Positions 62,447 to 64,000 of a stretch of DNA of 64,000 nt are shown piece by piece. Position 1 is the first letter of the stretch. Each line of letters starts with the position of its first letter. The position numbers were made by a program, and so were the translations under genes. The notes under the pieces were generated by a model that saw only the letters and a list, made by a program, of their open reading frames with translations, was not told the origin of the DNA and searched no databases. This stretch comes from Marinospirillum minutulum DSM 6287 (GTDB taxonomy: Bacteria; Pseudomonadota; Gammaproteobacteria; Pseudomonadales; Halomonadaceae), in the NCBI RefSeq assembly GCF_000422325.1, contig NZ_AULO01000013.1, forward strand, positions 62,001-126,000, written 5' to 3'.

Positions 62447-63474
62447 TAGATTAACCCTTGTTCTTTTGCCATGGTCAGTGCCAGGTCTTCAATCATGTCT
62501 TCTTGTCCACCCACAGTACCGCGACGACCTAGTTCAACTAAAAGGTCACGGGCTGAGATGCCGTATTTTTCTTCGGCACGCTTTGCGAATAAGAGGAAAG
62601 AGGAATAAACACCAGCATAGCCTAGTGTCAGTGCGTTACGGTCTACTCGAACGGGGTGATCCATCATAGGAACAACTAGGTCTTCAGCAACGTCCATGAT
62701 TTTGAATAGATCAACACCCGTTGTTACGCCCATGCGATCAAGCACGGCACAGAAAACTTCTAGCGGTGTATTACCCGCACCGGCACCTAAACCTGCAACT
62801 GAACCATCAATGCGGCTAGCTCCTGCTTCTATGGCAGCCAATGAGTTGGCAATGCCCATGCCAAGGTTGTGGTGCCCATGAAAACCTATTTCGATGTTTT
62901 TTGGCAATTCTTTACGCAGCAGACCTATGCGAGCGGTGACATCATCCGGCAGCATATAACCCGCTGAGTCGGTGGCATAAATGCAGTTAGCACCGTACTC
63001 AACCATGAGCTTGGCTTGCTCCAGTATTTTTTCTGGGCTAACCATGTGTGCCATCATCAAAAAACCTACGGTATCCATGCCCATTTTAGCGGCATGCATA
63101 ATGTGCTGTTGGCTAACATCGGCTTCGGTGCAGTGGGTGGCCACACGAATACTGGTTACACCACAGTCTTTGGCCATGTTCAAATGATCAACCGTTCCAA
63201 TACCCGGCAATAATAGGGCTGAAATCTTGGCTTGCTTCATTTTTGGCACAACGGCTTTTAGGTACGCTTCATCACTGTGTGCAGGGAAACCGTAGTTAAC
63301 AGAAGCACCACCTAGGCCATCACCGTGGGTCACTTCAATCATCGGCATACCCGCTTGGTCTAAGCCGGTTGCTATATTGACCATTTCTTCTAGTGAGATT
63401 TGGTGACGCTTAGCGTGCATACCATCACGTAGGCTCATGTCGTGCAGCGTGACTTTTTTACCTTGTAAATTCAT
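62446..63474 (-). CDS. dmpG: 4-Hydroxy-2-oxovalerate aldolase (DmpG type)
   Basis: It cleaves 4-hydroxy-2-oxovalerate to pyruvate and acetaldehyde. I start at ATG 63474 ([31 protein letters not shown]) with AGGAGA upstream. The HDMSLRDG motif carries the metal Asp, and [11 protein letters not shown] the two metal His. 342 residues, normal. It forms a channelling complex with acetaldehyde dehydrogenase, encoded 10 bases upstream. Confidence 0.96.
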   Translation of the reverse strand: MNLQGKKVTLHDMSLRDGMHAKRHQISLEEMVNIATGLDQAGMPMIEVTHGDGLGGASVNYGFPAHSDEAYLKAVVPKMKQAKISALLLPGIGTVDHLNMAKDCGVTSIRVATHCTEADVSQQHIMHAAKMGMDTVGFLMMAHMVSPEKILEQAKLMVEYGANCIYATDSAGYMLPDDVTARIGLLRKELPKNIEIGFHGHHNLGMGIANSLAAIEAGASRIDGSVAGLGAGAGNTPLEVFCAVLDRMGVTTGVDLFKIMDVAEDLVVPMMDHPVRVDRNALTLGYAGVYSSFLLFAKRAEEKYGISARDLLVELGRRGTVGGQEDMIEDLALTMAKEQGLI

Positions 63475-63484
63475 TGGGTTTCTC

Positions 63485-64000
63485 CTAGCCGCGAGCGGGT
63501 AATGTGATGGACTGATTGGCCGCTTCTTCAGCAAACATTTCTGCGGTACGCAGTGCTGCTGCGGTCATTATGTCGAGATTACCGGCGTACTTGGGTAGAA
63601 AATCACCCAAGCCTTCCACCTGCATAAAGCAAGACACACGATTGCCATCAAACACTGGACCATTCACTAGCTGATAACCGGGCACATAGCGTTGCACTTC
63701 TTTAACCATGGCATGAATGGATTCAGTAATGGCCGCTTGGTCGGGTGTAGTTTCGGTTAAGCAGTGCACGGTATCGCGCATCATTAAAGGTGGCTCAGCG
63801 GGATTAATAATAATGATTGCCTTACCTTTTTTGGCACCGCCTACTTGTTCAACACCGCTGGCGGTAGTACGAGTGAATTCATCAATATTAACGCGTGTAC
63901 CCGGGCCAACAGAGCGTGAAGAAACAGTGGCAACAATTTCACCGTATTCGACAGGTTGCACACGAGAAATAGCGGCCACCATAGGAATGGTTGCCTGTCC
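63485..64000 (-). CDS. dmpF: Acetaldehyde dehydrogenase (acylating), C-terminal part, 5' end outside window
   Basis: The frame is open to the right edge; within the window it starts [20 protein letters not shown]. This is right after the catalytic Cys motif (TCGGQATIP), which lies just outside. [50 protein letters not shown] matches DmpF. It converts the acetaldehyde from DmpG to acetyl-CoA with NAD+ and CoA. The missing 5' end and the preceding genes are beyond 64000. Confidence 0.95.
   Translation of the reverse strand, partial: GQATIPMVAAISRVQPVEYGEIVATVSSRSVGPGTRVNIDEFTRTTASGVEQVGGAKKGKAIIIINPAEPPLMMRDTVHCLTETTPDQAAITESIHAMVKEVQRYVPGYQLVNGPVFDGNRVSCFMQVEGLGDFLPKYAGNLDIMTAAALRTAEMFAEEAANQSITLPARG

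Noticed and set aside
1-64000. CRISPR arrays, insertion sequences and prophage genes
   Set aside because: No regularly spaced repeats, transposases, terminal repeats, integrases or phage structural genes were seen on either strand.

Overview
The window reads as chromosomal DNA of a motile, aerobic, moderately AT-rich gammaproteobacterium. The gene set and gene pairings resemble Oceanospirillales/Pseudomonadales: flgA-flgM-flgN-ycgR beside cheV-cheR, rnr-rlmB-rpsF-rpsR-membrane protein-rplI-dnaB, cmoA-cmoB after rsmC, and a Pseudomonas-type long leuA. The genus cannot be fixed from sequence reading alone. Gene density is high. I see no phage, insertion sequence, integrase or CRISPR array.

Layout: 1-1.6 kb is a truncated membrane diguanylate cyclase. 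1.9-3.9 kb is the folate-independent methionine synthase pair mesX-mesD behind a MetR-like palindrome. 4.0-5.6 kb holds a lipoprotein hydrolase and tRNA-Arg(CCU). 5.7-10.1 kb is flagellar regulation and chemotaxis (ycgR, flgN, flgM with a sigma-28 promoter, flgA, cheV, cheR). 10.2-13.9 kb is RNA modification (rsmC, cmoA, cmoB) and fpr. 13.9-16.5 kb has a REC-PilZ regulator and a chemoreceptor with a periplasmic haem-c motif. 16.6-18.8 kb has an orphan trpB and two small genes. 18.8-25.7 kb is a conserved replication/ribosome/RNA block. 25.9-29.6 kb is a TetR-controlled tripartite ABC exporter. 29.6-33.6 kb is an operon of beta-CASP RNA nuclease, DRGH-type nuclease and SLC13 transporter. 33.9-41.1 kb has another chemoreceptor, leuA, an Lrp regulator, a D-amino acid dehydrogenase, a Ca/Na exchanger and modE. 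41.2-43.7 kb is modABC. 43.7-55.7 kb is mixed: LysR/MFS pair, TauE, MBL hydrolase, LpxR-like protein, YCF48-RND pair, an orphan membrane protein, murI and trmA.

55.8-64.0 kb is an aromatic catabolic region, all on the minus strand. It holds the end of acetaldehyde dehydrogenase, 4-hydroxy-2-oxovalerate aldolase, 4-oxalocrotonate decarboxylase, a MetA-pathway outer-membrane protein, 4-oxalocrotonate tautomerase, an Aer-like chemoreceptor, and a less understood set (ABM-domain membrane protein, amidase, GlcG/HbpS protein, second tautomerase). Together they form the lower meta-cleavage route (2-hydroxymuconate to pyruvate and acetyl-CoA). The ring-cleavage genes, if present, lie beyond base 64000.

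The main themes are taxis and second-messenger signalling (three chemoreceptors, CheV, CheR, a diguanylate cyclase, two PilZ proteins) combined with aromatic degradation. The most distinctive items are the haem-c chemoreceptor, the Aer-like receptor inside the catabolic cluster with its amidase companion module, mesXD with a MetR box, and the two-nuclease plus transporter operon.
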